Positions 10,671 through 20,690 of a stretch of DNA of 64,000 nt are shown here, in pieces. A program made the position numbers and the translations under genes. How positions within the stretch are numbered: the stretch's first letter is position 1; every line of letters begins with the position of its first letter. Origin of the DNA: Xanthostigma xanthostigma (lineage: Eukaryota; Arthropoda; Insecta; Raphidioptera; Raphidiidae); the NCBI GenBank assembly GCA_963575645.1, contig OY754472.1, positions 30,195,401 through 30,259,400 of the forward strand, read 5' to 3'. Under the pieces are notes generated by a model, which saw only the letters and a list, made by a program, of their open reading frames with translations, did not search any database and was not told where the DNA came from.

Positions 10671-11958
10671 CGATAATGTATATAGTAGGTTTAAATGGAG
10701 TTGGGTGTTGGAGAAATTAACAAAATTTGCCAATCTTGACTGAAATGAAATTTTAGTAACCTTTTTACAATTAACCATTTAAATGAGTGTAATAATTAAA
10801 ATGAATTTTTAGTAATTGATATAAACAAAATACATATAGGAAACATTAATGATAACGATATATTGGAAAAAATGTTTTCGAAATATGATTTGAACGGGCT
10901 TGATCTGAGCGCAAATCTAGCGGTAATAATATTTGATGAATCGTAATTACACCTGGTGCATTTAATTAGTGTTTTAATCGCACCGTAGATTTTCCACAGG
11001 TTTTTTCTACGAATTCGCTCACATGATCGGTAAAGTACATTGAATCATAACGTCGAGGTCCACCTGATGACCATAATGATGATGATATAATAATGATTGA
11101 TGTTGAACGAGCCTCTATGTTGAATATAAAACTGACTTGGTAATTTCACTTTGGGACTATTATTTTCATATTAAAGATAAAACGCCTTTTGGCTAATTTC
11201 AAAGCTCGATTCGTTTAAATGTTTGAACTGGAAATTATATTTCTGTAAATAAATACAACGGTCATTTACTACAGTGTATTCTGTAATTTTGCTAAGGCAA
11301 AATCACAGACATTATAGCAACATGACATGTCAGCCATGTTTCCATTGACAAACTGTTCACACCTAAATGGATTTCATTTAGTTGACTTATGTTTAATGAT
11401 CCAAAACTTAAACTTAAAGCTTAATGAAACATAACCCGTCATTTAACCCAAATTTTCATCACAAAGCTTATACAGGGTAGATTTTTAAAACCCGAACCCT
11501 TTTATTTCGTAGGGTTTTCTTTTAAAAGCAGTGACAAAAATGAAACGACTGTTTATTTTTTGACGGCGACTTTACAAGAGAATAGTCAGGTCTGGTTTAA
11601 GAGATGACACATAAGGCGTCTGCCAGAAGGTCCTGAGAATTGTATAAAAAAAAATACCAACGCATAAATTATAACTGGTAAATAGAAAACAAAACGTTCT
11701 TTGTGAAATGTAAATAAATAAGAGAATGCAGCGTGCAAAAGATGTCGGGCATTGTTTAATGAAAATGCGCTATTTTTGTTTCAACAGACACATTTCTATA
11801 TTATCTGTATTATCGCCATATAAATTATGTACTTAGTACAAACTTGGGTATAGTTTCGAATATTCACTATGGAAATATTTACAATTGGATATGTGATTTG
11901 TTTTATAAAAAACGATTGAAAAAATGGAAATTCTAAATCAAATTCATATTAATACATA
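10671..11958. other. No feature seen
   Basis: AT-rich sequence with no convincing frame, terminal repeat or internal match. Confidence 0.45.
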
Positions 11959-12269
11959 TCTATACTAATATATAAAGCTAAAGAGTTTGTTTGGTTGAAC
12001 GCACTAATCTCAGGTACTATAGTGGTTCGAATTGATTTTTTTTTAGTTTTTGTTAGATAGCCCATTTATCTAGGAAGACTATAGGCCATATAATATCACG
12101 CTACGACCAATACGAGCGGAGCATCAATGAAAAATGTTGCAAAATGTAATTCAAAATTTGTCCGTCCGACAAAATTTGGACACAACATTCATCTCGGTAA
12201 ACTAAGATGAATGTGCGTACTCATGTCCCTCCCCCCATTCGTTCTTTTTCACCCGGGTGGGACCGCTAG
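11959..12269 (+). mobile_element. Non-autonomous Helitron (family 2), complete ends
   Basis: The copy starts TCTATACTAATATATAAAG and ends GGGACCGCTAG, with the hairpin-forming CACCCGGGTG close to the 3' end. It lies between A (11958) and T (12270), with no target duplication. A 5' TC, 3' CTRR, subterminal hairpin and A|T insertion are the classical Helitron signature. Length is 311 bp and no Rep/helicase coding is present. The family recurs, reversed, at 61394-61761 and as a 3' fragment at 19697-19780. Confidence 0.88.
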
Positions 12270-12319
12270 TCTTTAAATATACAGTGAATTTCATTTTAAG
12301 ACGCAATATATACATGAAC

Positions 12320-12478
12320 TTTGTTGATATGGTAGTTATAGAAATCATTAATGCAGTACAGGAAATCGTTCCACACACAATGCATAGCCTTCTTTGAGCG
12401 CCCGGTCTACGTTGTATTTTATATGAAACGGTTTTTTGTAATGCATTAATGATTTCCATAGCTACCGTATCAACAAAA
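12320..12478. mobile_element. Palindromic MITE (family shared with 43598-43790)
   Basis: GTTGATATGGTAGTTATAGA at the left is answered by TAGCTACCGTATCAAC at the right, and the arms continue inward through AATCATTAATGCA and the GAAAATCGTT-type word. The 43.6 kb copy has the same arms. The region carries a long minus-strand open frame, but that frame runs through the palindrome and a Helitron end and is not a gene. Confidence 0.8.
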
Positions 12479-13217
12479 CTCAAAATTGTGTTGATATTTG
12501 AACGGTTTAGAACCCGCCAATTTCGTAAATTACGTAAAAAGGTTTCGATGCTGTGTTTCCATAGCTGCATAATAAGCTTGGCCCCCTCTTTTTGCCTATA
12601 CGTAGACTGCAGATAAATGACGCCACGCCTTTTTCGATAGGTGGTCAATTTTTAATCAACTATGACTATTATTTACGAAAAAATACGGATATATTAAATT
12701 TTTTTCCCAATTAAACTATTTCAATGCTGTAGTTTTCCAACTGCCAATGCATACAAAAACAAATGATGACTGTTCCAGATGCAAATACAGAGAATTTCGT
12801 GTAATTATCGTAGGGGGATCCGTTGTTCAGGGTGCACACGACCTAATTTGACGTGATGTCAGTGCAAATGAGATGAAATGTCACGTCTTTAACGAAACAT
12901 AACGTTGCCGGTACGTGACACAGCGTTACGCGTAATGCGAATCGGCCTTTAAAATGGTTTCTTTCTTGCAGATTCGCAACTGTACTGTTAAGAATACACA
13001 ACACATAAATAATTTTATTTATGTACGGCTTGTCTGTAATGACGTCGGAAGGTCAAAACTCCGTTTAATCATCTTTACAATGATTTCGTTGTGACTAGAG
13101 CGCTATCATAATAACCAGCGGCGTACGCTATTATTTATTTTGGCGATCCGAAAACTAACTGGGGTTTCAATTTGTTGTCAAAATAAGTTTAAAGAAAAAA
13201 CCTTTGAAAAACAATTA
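12479..13217. other. No feature seen
   Basis: Unremarkable AT-rich DNA. GACGTGATGTCA and CGTTACGCGTAATGCG are small internal palindromes near 12860 and 12930, without further context. Confidence 0.4.
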
Positions 13218-13894
13218 GTCCAAGAGACGGCTGCAGAAAATGTGTCGTCATAAGGTGGACAAACTAAAAAATTAGAGATGATAGTTAAGACCATAATTAA
13301 GAAAGATTCAAAGAAATATTGAAAAAACCGTGTTTTTCGTTTTTAATTTTTTTCTCCTGCAAAAATGATTTTTTTTTCAGGAGACTTACCTTTCTATGTC
13401 CTAAATAAGCTGTAAGGAGAAAAAAATTAAAAACGAAAAACACGGTTTTTTCAATATTTCTTTGAATCTTTAAGTTTATGTGAAAAAGTTATATTCATAA
13501 AAGTTGTAGATCCTTTTAATACCTACAACATTGCCATACAACATTTTTCGATTGGAGGTCAACTTTCGCCGGAAATAACGAAAAACCGCGTTTGACCCCT
13601 AAAATGCACCCCCCACAGCCCTCCGACCTGTTACGCATTTTAATTTTCGGTTTCTGTATTTCTGACGGCAGTTTCTTCCCTTCCTCATCATTCGTTTTCT
13701 GTTATTAATTTTGTCCTTGTCAAAAGCTAACTTCCTGGTCTATTAACTGATAAACAAATTAAAAAAATATTGTTTCGGCAGGATTTTCGCAGGCAACCTT
13801 AGCGATCTTTGTTAATTATGGTCTTAACTATCATCTCTAATTTTTTCGTTCGTCCACCTTATGACGACACATTTTCTGCAGCCGTCTCTTGGAC
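13218..13894. mobile_element. TA-flanked inverted-repeat element with nested hairpin
   Basis: Terminal repeats of about 85 bp start GTCCAAGAGACGGCTGCAG and end in the reverse complement at 13894, flanked by TA at 13216-13217 and 13895-13896. Inside, 13305-13367 pairs with 13412-13473 (GATTCAAAGAAATATTG... both ways) to give a second hairpin. No transposase frame is present. TA flanks would fit a Tc1/mariner-type non-autonomous element, but the repeats match no family I can name. Confidence 0.85.
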
Positions 13895-14964
13895 TAAATG
13901 GTTTTCTTTTAAAACCAAAATGTGCTAAAAAAATAACGTTATTTTTCAGAGATAAGTAACTATGCCTTAAAAATCAACTTTGTTGTGCTATCAAATACAT
14001 TTTCAGCTGTACATTCCTCATCGTCTAAGTTGAGCTTTTTTTTAATGTATGCTGTTTTATGGTGATAAAATCGTTGACAATTATAATTAAAAGTTAAAAA
14101 TAAGATGGTAGATAAAATTACTTTATATGCTCCATTTGCTTGTTAACTACTTGTTCACGTGTTATTATATGTAAAAGTCATGATTTGATTGACTTCTAAT
14201 ATTCTTTGTGATGAATCTATCAAAGGAATAAGCAGAGGTCGAAATAATCAATAGATTGACGATAAGTGTAATCACTATTATTATTGAACTGTCGTCCATT
14301 GAAATATTGTAAATAATAAAATTCATATTATTATAAATAAATGTACACACTTTAATTTATTATTTCAAAAGCTAATGTCACAGGGAAATGTGACGTTATT
14401 AAAATCTATTTACATTTTAATGAATGCCGCCTCTACTTCATTGAATTGGCATCAATGTTTAAACATGTACCTACATAAATTAATAATTTATAAACGAAAA
14501 AAAGAAAACTGAAAATTAGTTAATAACGTATTCTCATATTTTATTAAATATATCTACTATCGTGACGAACGTTTAATTTTGTTTGTTTAATTGAATATAC
14601 AGTTTTTATCAAATTAACACAACGCATTTATTTTTTTTATTAGTAAATATTGTTTTGTCACTCATATAAAATCGAATAATTTTAGAAATATTCGAAAAAA
14701 AATTTACCTTAAACTTATAAACTTATAGATCCGCCCATCTTCTTATTAAACATTGAATAATTATTCATAATTCATTAATATTTGATAAGCCAAATACACA
14801 AAAAAGCCCGTTTATCTTCAATTTGAAAATGTAAAGGTTTTACGTGTGGTATAGGTACCTGATTATTATAATAAAACAATACAAATATTGTTTATTGTAG
14901 AATTGAATTGTAAATGTGGACCTAGAGTATTTTTTACACAAAAATTATGCGTGAGACTCGCGCG
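13895..14964. other. No feature seen
   Basis: Very AT-rich with short chance frames only. Confidence 0.45.
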
Positions 14965-14967
14965 TTA

Positions 14968-15190
14968 GAAGTGAAACTTCTGAAGTTTTAGCATTTGTTG
15001 ACTATTTTATTATTTCATAGAAAGCGGTTATATGCGGAATGTGTTACCATGTCTAGAGAAATGCGCACTGCGCATGACGCTTTGTCAAAGAGAGTAGAAA
15101 CGATTCTCCCATTCTTTCCTCTCAACTGAAGTCTGAAAAGGAGAAGTGTTTTACGTTCCCTTTGATCCGGGCCTAAAAAAGTTTCACTTC
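14968..15190. mobile_element. Candidate short-TIR MITE
   Basis: GAAGTGAAACTT at 14968-14979 is inverted as AAGTTTCACTTC at 15179-15190. The interior contains GAGAAATGCGCACTGCGCAT and a pyrimidine-rich tract. No clear target duplication and no second copy in this window, so the call rests on the 12-bp inverted ends alone. Confidence 0.45.
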
Positions 15191-15539
15191 AAAAATTGCG
15201 AATATGTCTATAATTTACGTTTAAGCAGTAACTAAGCGTTTCAGTTTTTACGTAGTTAACAAAACTCATTTCCTCTAAGGAAACAATGTCAACGCGTTGC
15301 TTCTAAGCGAAACGAATTCGTAACAATTGAAATTATTTTTGTGATAAACATTAATTTACAGAATGCGATGTTATAATTGAAATTTAACTTTTTATAGACT
15401 TAAAAATTGATTACGGTTAAAACATCGTTGAATTAAAAATTACGTAAACTTAAGTAGGTACATACACCTAGCATCCTTGCTTAATTTTGTTGGTGTATTT
15501 TAGATTCGTATAATATAATGCTAATTAACAATTTTACTA

Positions 15540-15807
15540 TCACTTGGGGGTCGGAAATGCGTCATTTTCGAGAAAATCTACTTCGGTTTTCCTTTTACAA
15601 AAATCTTAATCTTGGGAGTTAAAAATAAAAAAAAATATTCTCACTTTTTGGCTTAATTTTCCATGATCTGATAGCTTACTAATGGACCAACCTTCCTTAA
15701 GCTAAAAAACTGAAATTTTTGTTGTGTTAAATCTTACAATAAAATAAATATTCTTCACAGAAGTGTCATTATCATAAAAAAATGACGCATTTCCGACCCC
15801 CAAGTGA
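15540..15807. mobile_element. TA-flanked MITE with 29-bp inverted repeats
   Basis: TCACTTGGGGGTCGGAAATG begins a 29-bp terminal repeat (through GCGTCATTTT) whose exact reverse complement closes the element at 15807. TA at 15538-15539 and 15808-15809 is the target duplication. The element is 268 bp and non-coding. Class is probably Tc1/mariner-like by target site only. Confidence 0.88.
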
Positions 15808-16279
15808 TAGAGGTTAAATCATTCCAAATTAGTCATAGTTTCTTCTCCCGAGAGGAATACCAGCAATACCGGTCACCCTGTATAGTGTGCACTTGTCTTG
15901 TCTGGCTGCATGTGAGATTAAAAATAACTCTGAAATTTCGTTTTTTAAAATAAATTCAGTGTGTGTGGGAATTTTTATGACGCTATTTGTGTTTGTACGC
16001 ATAGCCGACGTATTAGTGATGTTATTGAGGGAGGCCGGCGTTGCCTGATTTTTATTTACAATACGTGGGATTAAAGACTATTGAAGTTGGATGATACACG
16101 GAAGAAATGTCAAGTCAAATAAATATCTATTTAAATACATCGTAACTCGAAAGGAATGCTTTTTCTTGACGGATATCTCAGATCACCGAGTATTGAATGA
16201 AATTTTCTCAACGTATTTCTTAGTATATCTTCAATAAGTACCCAAGATTTTAAAACGGTTTACTAAATAGTTTGAAATA

Positions 16280-16441
16280 GTTATATTACACCACTAGGGC
16301 CGAAAGTGTGATACTTGCGTGCCATGATGCCTGAGGCGAAGCTATAGGTATCATGGTGCGAAGGGTAAGGTATCAAACTTTCGGTCAGTGTAATGTATAC
16401 TATTTATCTCCATACCTCGGTCGTAAGTACGCTTATTGAAT
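16280..16441. mobile_element. Palindromic MITE, GGGCCGAAAG family copy 1
   Basis: TATATTACACCACTAGGGCC and GCCGAAAGTGTGATAC on the left mirror GGTATCAAACTTTCGGTCAG and TGTAATGTATACTA on the right, about a centre containing GAGGCGAAGC. The copy at 54795-54965 shares both arms and a common right extension, TACGCTTATT. No coding sequence. Confidence 0.8.
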
Positions 16442-16806
16442 TTAATTCCCAAATACACATTCTTCGAGAAAAACTGCAGTATCTACAAATATTTGTTTCT
16501 AATTGAATAAGCATTTTTACTTAGGCGAAGCTTATCAAGATAAACTTGTAATCTAAACAGAAAGAACGTTGTGTGTTTAGGAAGAGTTTACTGTAGTTAA
16601 AGGGTATTATTAGGCCTTAAAAATGTTGTTCTATTTGTTCAGCTTATTGAATATTTCGGTCTACTAATAACATACAGCGAACTCTTTCTTTCCAGAGATT
16701 CAATCTTTTCTTTGATGGTCTTCAAACTAATCCCAGTGCATTTTATTTTTAAAACACAATAACACGATGTTACAGAACTACATGTGCATCGTTCTAGACT
16801 CTAGAG

Positions 16807-17260
16807 CAGTGATTCTCAAAGTGGTCTATATCGACTCCCAGGGGTCGACGACAACTTGCAAGGGGTCCATGTCAGCGGGAAAAAAAATTGGAGGTCCATG
16901 AAATGAAAATGGGGGTCAACGATAGTGAATCTCCTAACAAAGAAAGAAACAAACTGGACATCGTTAACCGAAGAGATTTAAGATTAAATCTAACTAAATT
17001 GATGCCAAATGTTGAAAATTTATTAATAAAGCATCAGGTTCATCCCTCACACTAAAAGCATTTATTTTTTGCATAGTTATTTTATGTAATAGAAAGCAAA
17101 TTTTAATTTGATTCGTTTAATTTGAATCTAATTATAATAAATGTATAAAACTAAACATTTCAAAATTTGCAGAAAATCAATATCAGATAAGCAGGGGGTC
17201 TACCCAAAACCGAAAAACATGGCAAGTGGTCTACCAGACAAAAAAGTTTGGGGACCTCTG
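16807..17260. mobile_element. hAT non-autonomous element, 8-bp target duplication
   Basis: The left end CAGTGATTCTCAAAGTGG and the reverse-complemented right end CAGAGGTCCCCAAACTTT are imperfect hAT-type terminal repeats (CAGNGnTnCnCAAA). The octamer CTCTAGAG flanks both sides (16799-16806, 17261-17268), as hAT transposases produce. Length 454 bp, no transposase frame. A perfect duplication suggests a fairly recent insertion. It lies directly beside another hAT-like end starting at 17276. Confidence 0.92.
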
Positions 17261-17275
17261 CTCTAGAGTCTAGAG

Positions 17276-17750
17276 CAATGGCTCTGAATCCGGGGTTCGC
17301 GGGCCAACAGGGATCTGCGACGTTTACGCAAGTGATCCATCAGTGCTTTAGTAACTAGTTTTTTTGGTCGCGTTATAAAAAAAAATGATCGTAATTTTTG
17401 CGCGCGTACACTAAAACATCAAAATTAACAAAATGAAGTTGTTCGCAGAAACAGGCTACCGCTACCAGCAGAACAGAGGTAGACTATTGGCTTACAACTA
17501 GTGGACATGCCTTCGCCATAATATTAAATCGTTGTAGTTGTTTTTCGGTTCACCGATTGACGAGGCTAGCCGCTAGAGTATGCTAGAGATCGGCTAGTAG
17601 CGGCTAATATAGCTGTATTTGTATTATTATCTCTCCAGCTTTTTTATTATTTTGTTTCAATAGATTTATTATTTGCATGTAAATTTTTTTTTTAATCATG
17701 CCAAAGAAGTATAACTTCTAGATTGCGTACATAATTATACGCACCAATTT
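17276..17750 (+). mobile_element. hAT-like 5' end with transposase start codon remnant
   Basis: Starts CAATGGCTCTGAATCCGGGG, a hAT-style terminus. It shares with the minus-strand copy at 47500-48060 the stretch around CATCAAAATTAACA, GAAGTTGTTCGCAG and AATCATGCCAAAGAAG. In both copies an ATG (here 17698-17700) opens MPKKYNF; here TAG follows at 17719-17721. I infer these are 5' leaders plus the first codons of a once-autonomous hAT. The rest of the transposase is absent. Confidence 0.6.
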
Positions 17751-18618
17751 TTTTTTTCAACTATTACCATTTACCTAAAATGTTATAATTCATTTATTCG
17801 AATTTCGTGGAAAACCAAAGGCAATAGACCTCATGTATTTTCAACCTGTTGAGACTAATTAACGCATGTATCTTCAACTTCTCCTTCATCCTCACTTCGT
17901 GGCACTCATAGACTAATCAGAAAAAAACCTGTATTAATTTTGAGGTTAAACGTTGTCTCACGCATTGGCTGAGTAGCGTAGGAAGAGACACTATGCGTGA
18001 GAAATAAATACGACAGAAAATTTAAAAAAAGTGAGTAAAATCAGTTGAAAATAGATGGTGTTGAAAATACATGAGTCTGACTGTAAAGACTATCTGATCT
18101 AGGTATCACGTAATTTCGTAAACAGTCCTGATATTTGAGAACCGCTTTTCTAGAATCTGGAGCACACATAGTCGATCCAACAATGAAGCATGAGTCTGGT
18201 ACCGTCTGTTGTGCTTTTGATTGTTATCGCAAAAACATGTTAATAGTTTTTGAAACAATGTCGTGCGTCGTCAGTCTTTTGTAGAGAAAAATATCAAAGC
18301 ATACTTGATGTTTACACAAAAAGAATATTGTAAAATACGACCGGTTTGTATGATGTAATGTGTTTTAATTGTATCAGCCACCACAATCAATCATTTTGTT
18401 AGACATGCCAGATTTTGTACTCTAAATTTGTGTTTCACACGCACATCGACTACTAAGTCATTTAGAAGTCATTTGCTTTTAAAAAATACGCTACCTCGCA
18501 GTTGAGGAATTACAGAAAAACGTTCGATATTTAAATGTGATACAGCGAAAATTACGGCAATAATGAAAGAAGCAATCGTTTATAATAATTATATTAATAT
18601 TTGGACATTATTTAATAG
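17751..18618. other. No feature seen
   Basis: AT-rich, no supported gene or repeat. Confidence 0.45.
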
Positions 18619-18746
18619 TATATTGTGCGACTAGTGAGAGAAGGAGAAGATTCCATGAGCGTGAAATTTGCCGCACGAGCTTAGCGAGTGCGGTAACACG
18701 CGAGTGGAATATTTTCCTTCGATCAATGGTCGCACTACGCACTAAT
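18619..18746. repeat. Short palindromic element with GC-richer core
   Basis: AGTATATTGTGCGACTAGTG is partly mirrored by GGTCGCACTACGCACTAATA, and the centre CCGCACGAGCTTAGCGAGTG closes on GCGG as a hairpin. The layout (TAGTATATT end, hairpin core with a GAGC/AGCG centre) resembles the 16.3 and 54.8 kb elements but the sequence is different. Confidence 0.55.
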
Positions 18747-19122
18747 AGTTTATTCAACTAGCACGAGTAATATGTAATCGGGGCCCTGATAAAAGAGGGA
18801 AAAATAATAAATCACTTCATTGATTGACGTACCCACCGCCCTCGATGCACACAAGATGGCCCTGATTTTCGCTGAATTGCGATGCTGTTTTCATATTTAC
18901 AAATCGCTACCGCGTTCCTATTGGTCCAGAAACTATGCAGTTATTATTCATTATTGCACGCTTCCGCTCGCTACTGCGTTCCTTTTGGTCCAGAAAATTT
19001 ATTATCGTACAGTACGGCTCATTATTAGCACTATACGCGTCAACATGAAGTAATTTATTATTTCTCCCGAATTTAGCAGGGCCCCGAAATTATATATTAC
19101 TCACGCGTGTTGAATAAACACT
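18747..19122. mobile_element. Inverted-repeat element, about 70-bp imperfect arms
   Basis: AGTTTATTCAAC...GAGTAATATGTAATCGGGGC on the left is answered by CAGGGCCCCGAAATTATATA and TTGAATAAACACT on the right, with AATAATAAATCACTTCA / TGAAGTAATTTATTATT further in. The inner part has a direct repeat: CGCTACCGCGTTCCTATTGG and CGCTACTGCGTTCCTTTTGG-like words 60-70 bases apart. The open frame across it (18820-19053) is made of this repeat and is not a gene. Confidence 0.65.
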
Positions 19123-19310
19123 AACTTTTCAAGCGTTAAGTAATAGATTACTATAAGTATATCTATAAAACTGTTAAAATACTTCCGAATTTAAAATAGT
19201 AACACAACAGATTACAAAGGGTAATGTTATGGGTTATAATATACAATACGCTTTTCAAAACTTGAAATGTAAATATTGTTACACGCTCCCCGTTGGGACG
19301 ACAAACAATT

Positions 19311-19435
19311 TCGTGAAACAACAATCGGCTCAGCATTCTAATAATGACACACAGATTGTTGTGTAGCAACAATCGTCTCTTCATTCTAACAATGACACTC
19401 GGATTGTTGTGGAACAATAATCGGCTTGATTATTC
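19311..19435. repeat. Tandem array, 48-bp unit, about 2.5 copies
   Basis: Units begin ACAATCGGCTCAGCATTCTA (19321) and ACAATCGTCTCTTCATTCTA (19369), followed by AATGACAC and GATTGTTGTG; a third, partial unit follows. Each unit can pair ACAATC with GATTGT. The function is unknown and no CRISPR-like regular spacers are present. Confidence 0.75.
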
Positions 19436-19696
19436 AAACAATATGCGTAGGTAAAACAGGCTTTGTTTCCAAATGCCAGACAATGAATGCAAGAAAAAGA
19501 AAGAACTATCCAGCGCATATATATACCAGGCGATAGCTCAGTAGACAGACAGTCATACATTGTGCTTCATCGAGTTAGCAATCGACAAATAGTTGTGACA
19601 TAAATTGACAGTCAGTGCCGTGAACAGTACCGAGGTAACTGCTAAGATAAACAGATAAATGAACTGTGTAAATAAGTGTGCTAAATAAATTTTGAA

Positions 19697-19780
19697 ATTT
19701 TGAACGGTAACTCCGATCATCATGAAATTTGGACACAACATTTATCTCGGTAAACTAAGATGAATGTGCGGGACCGCTGG
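19697..19780 (+). mobile_element. Helitron family 2, 3' fragment
   Basis: GAACGGTAACTCCGATCATC, ATGAAATTTGGACACAAC and ATCTCGGTAAACTAAGATG match the 61.4 kb copy, and the end GGGACCGCTGG before T fits CTRR|T. It lacks the CACCCGGGTG hairpin segment and the 5' half. Confidence 0.75.
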
Positions 19781-20350
19781 TAACCAATAAAAAAGTCTGT
19801 TCTGTATGGTCAGTGTTAAAATTAACAGCACTATTAAATTGATTTCTTACATTAACTGACGTAATTTCAAATTTTTTAGAAAATGGCCAAATATTAATAG
19901 CACTGTAAGGTTTCGGTTTCTATGAAAGTTACGATTTGGTATTATAAACAAGCAGAATTCATTACAAAAGTCGCATTGTTATCAGACATAGTTTTTATTA
20001 TCGTCCTGATTAAATCAAATTTTACTGTCTTTCATTTATTTTATAAGATGTTATTATTTTTATCACCTTTTGAATCTGTATACTTCAAACAGTTCAATGT
20101 TGTTGAATCTTGATAAATATTATTAGTATTTGTAATTTTATAAATTCTGGGAAAGTTGAACGTACCACGACGACATGTGTGTATGTAGCATTTTTATCGT
20201 TCTCGTACTCGTCTCGAATATGAATTAACATAGCCGGTCATTTATGTATAGTGAATATATTATGTACATATACAGGTGATTGAAAAAATGAGCGAGTCTT
20301 ACAGTAGTCGCCAATGATGTGTAACATTATTAACTCTCTTATATTGACTT
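19781..20350. other. No feature seen
   Basis: AT-rich DNA without a supported gene. Confidence 0.45.
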
Positions 20351-20425
20351 GACTTGTATGTAAAAGAATCTTTCAATTTAATTTTCACTCACTTTCAGAT
20401 GTCTGAATAATATGAATTTTTGCAC
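20351..20425. repeat. Short dispersed repeat, partner at 58292-58355
   Basis: CTTTCAATTTAATTTTCA, then GAGATG/CAGATG, CTGAATAAT or CTTGAATAAT and TGAA..TTTT occur in the same order at 58292-58355. It is probably a fragment of a longer interspersed repeat. Confidence 0.55.
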
Positions 20426-20510
20426 ACGTATTAAGGACCCATGACAATACAATAATTTATGTAAAAATGGTCATTTGAGTATTGGTTTTTAAGGTTATAA
20501 TTAAAATTTA

Positions 20511-20683
20511 GAGTTTTAAAAACTCTTATATATAACAACGTGGACTAAAAAGTAAAAAATAATATAAAATGAAGAGTGTTAAAAAGATTTTGTTCAACAG
20601 CGATAGAAAGTTATTATTTTTTACTTTTTAGTCCACGTTGTTATATGAGTGTTTTTTTTGAGTTTTTTAAAACTCTTTTTTTA
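20511..20683. mobile_element. Hairpin MITE (family with 32469-32566)
   Basis: TATAACAACGTGGACTAAAA plus AGTAAAAAATAAT on the left is repeated inverted as ATTATTTTTTACTTTTTAGT and CCACGTTGTTATA on the right; AAAACTCT/GAGTTTT extends the arms outward. A single right arm of the same family lies at 32469-32566. Non-coding. Confidence 0.8.
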
Positions 20684-20690
20684 TTAATAC

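Noticed and set aside
12202..12648. Minus-strand open frame of 148 residues, the longest in the window
   Set aside because: It runs through a Helitron 3' end and a palindromic MITE, which explains its openness; no domain is visible and both repeats recur elsewhere as non-coding DNA.
18820..19053. Plus frame of 77 residues with an internal repeat
   Set aside because: It lies inside an inverted-repeat element and its repeat is a DNA-level duplication.
19311..19435. Possible CRISPR-like array
   Set aside because: The repeat is contiguous 48-bp tandem units with no unique spacers, and the DNA is eukaryotic in character.
19278..19697. Possible solo LTR starting TGTTACACG
   Set aside because: No matching terminal ...CA end with a short target duplication and no second LTR were found.
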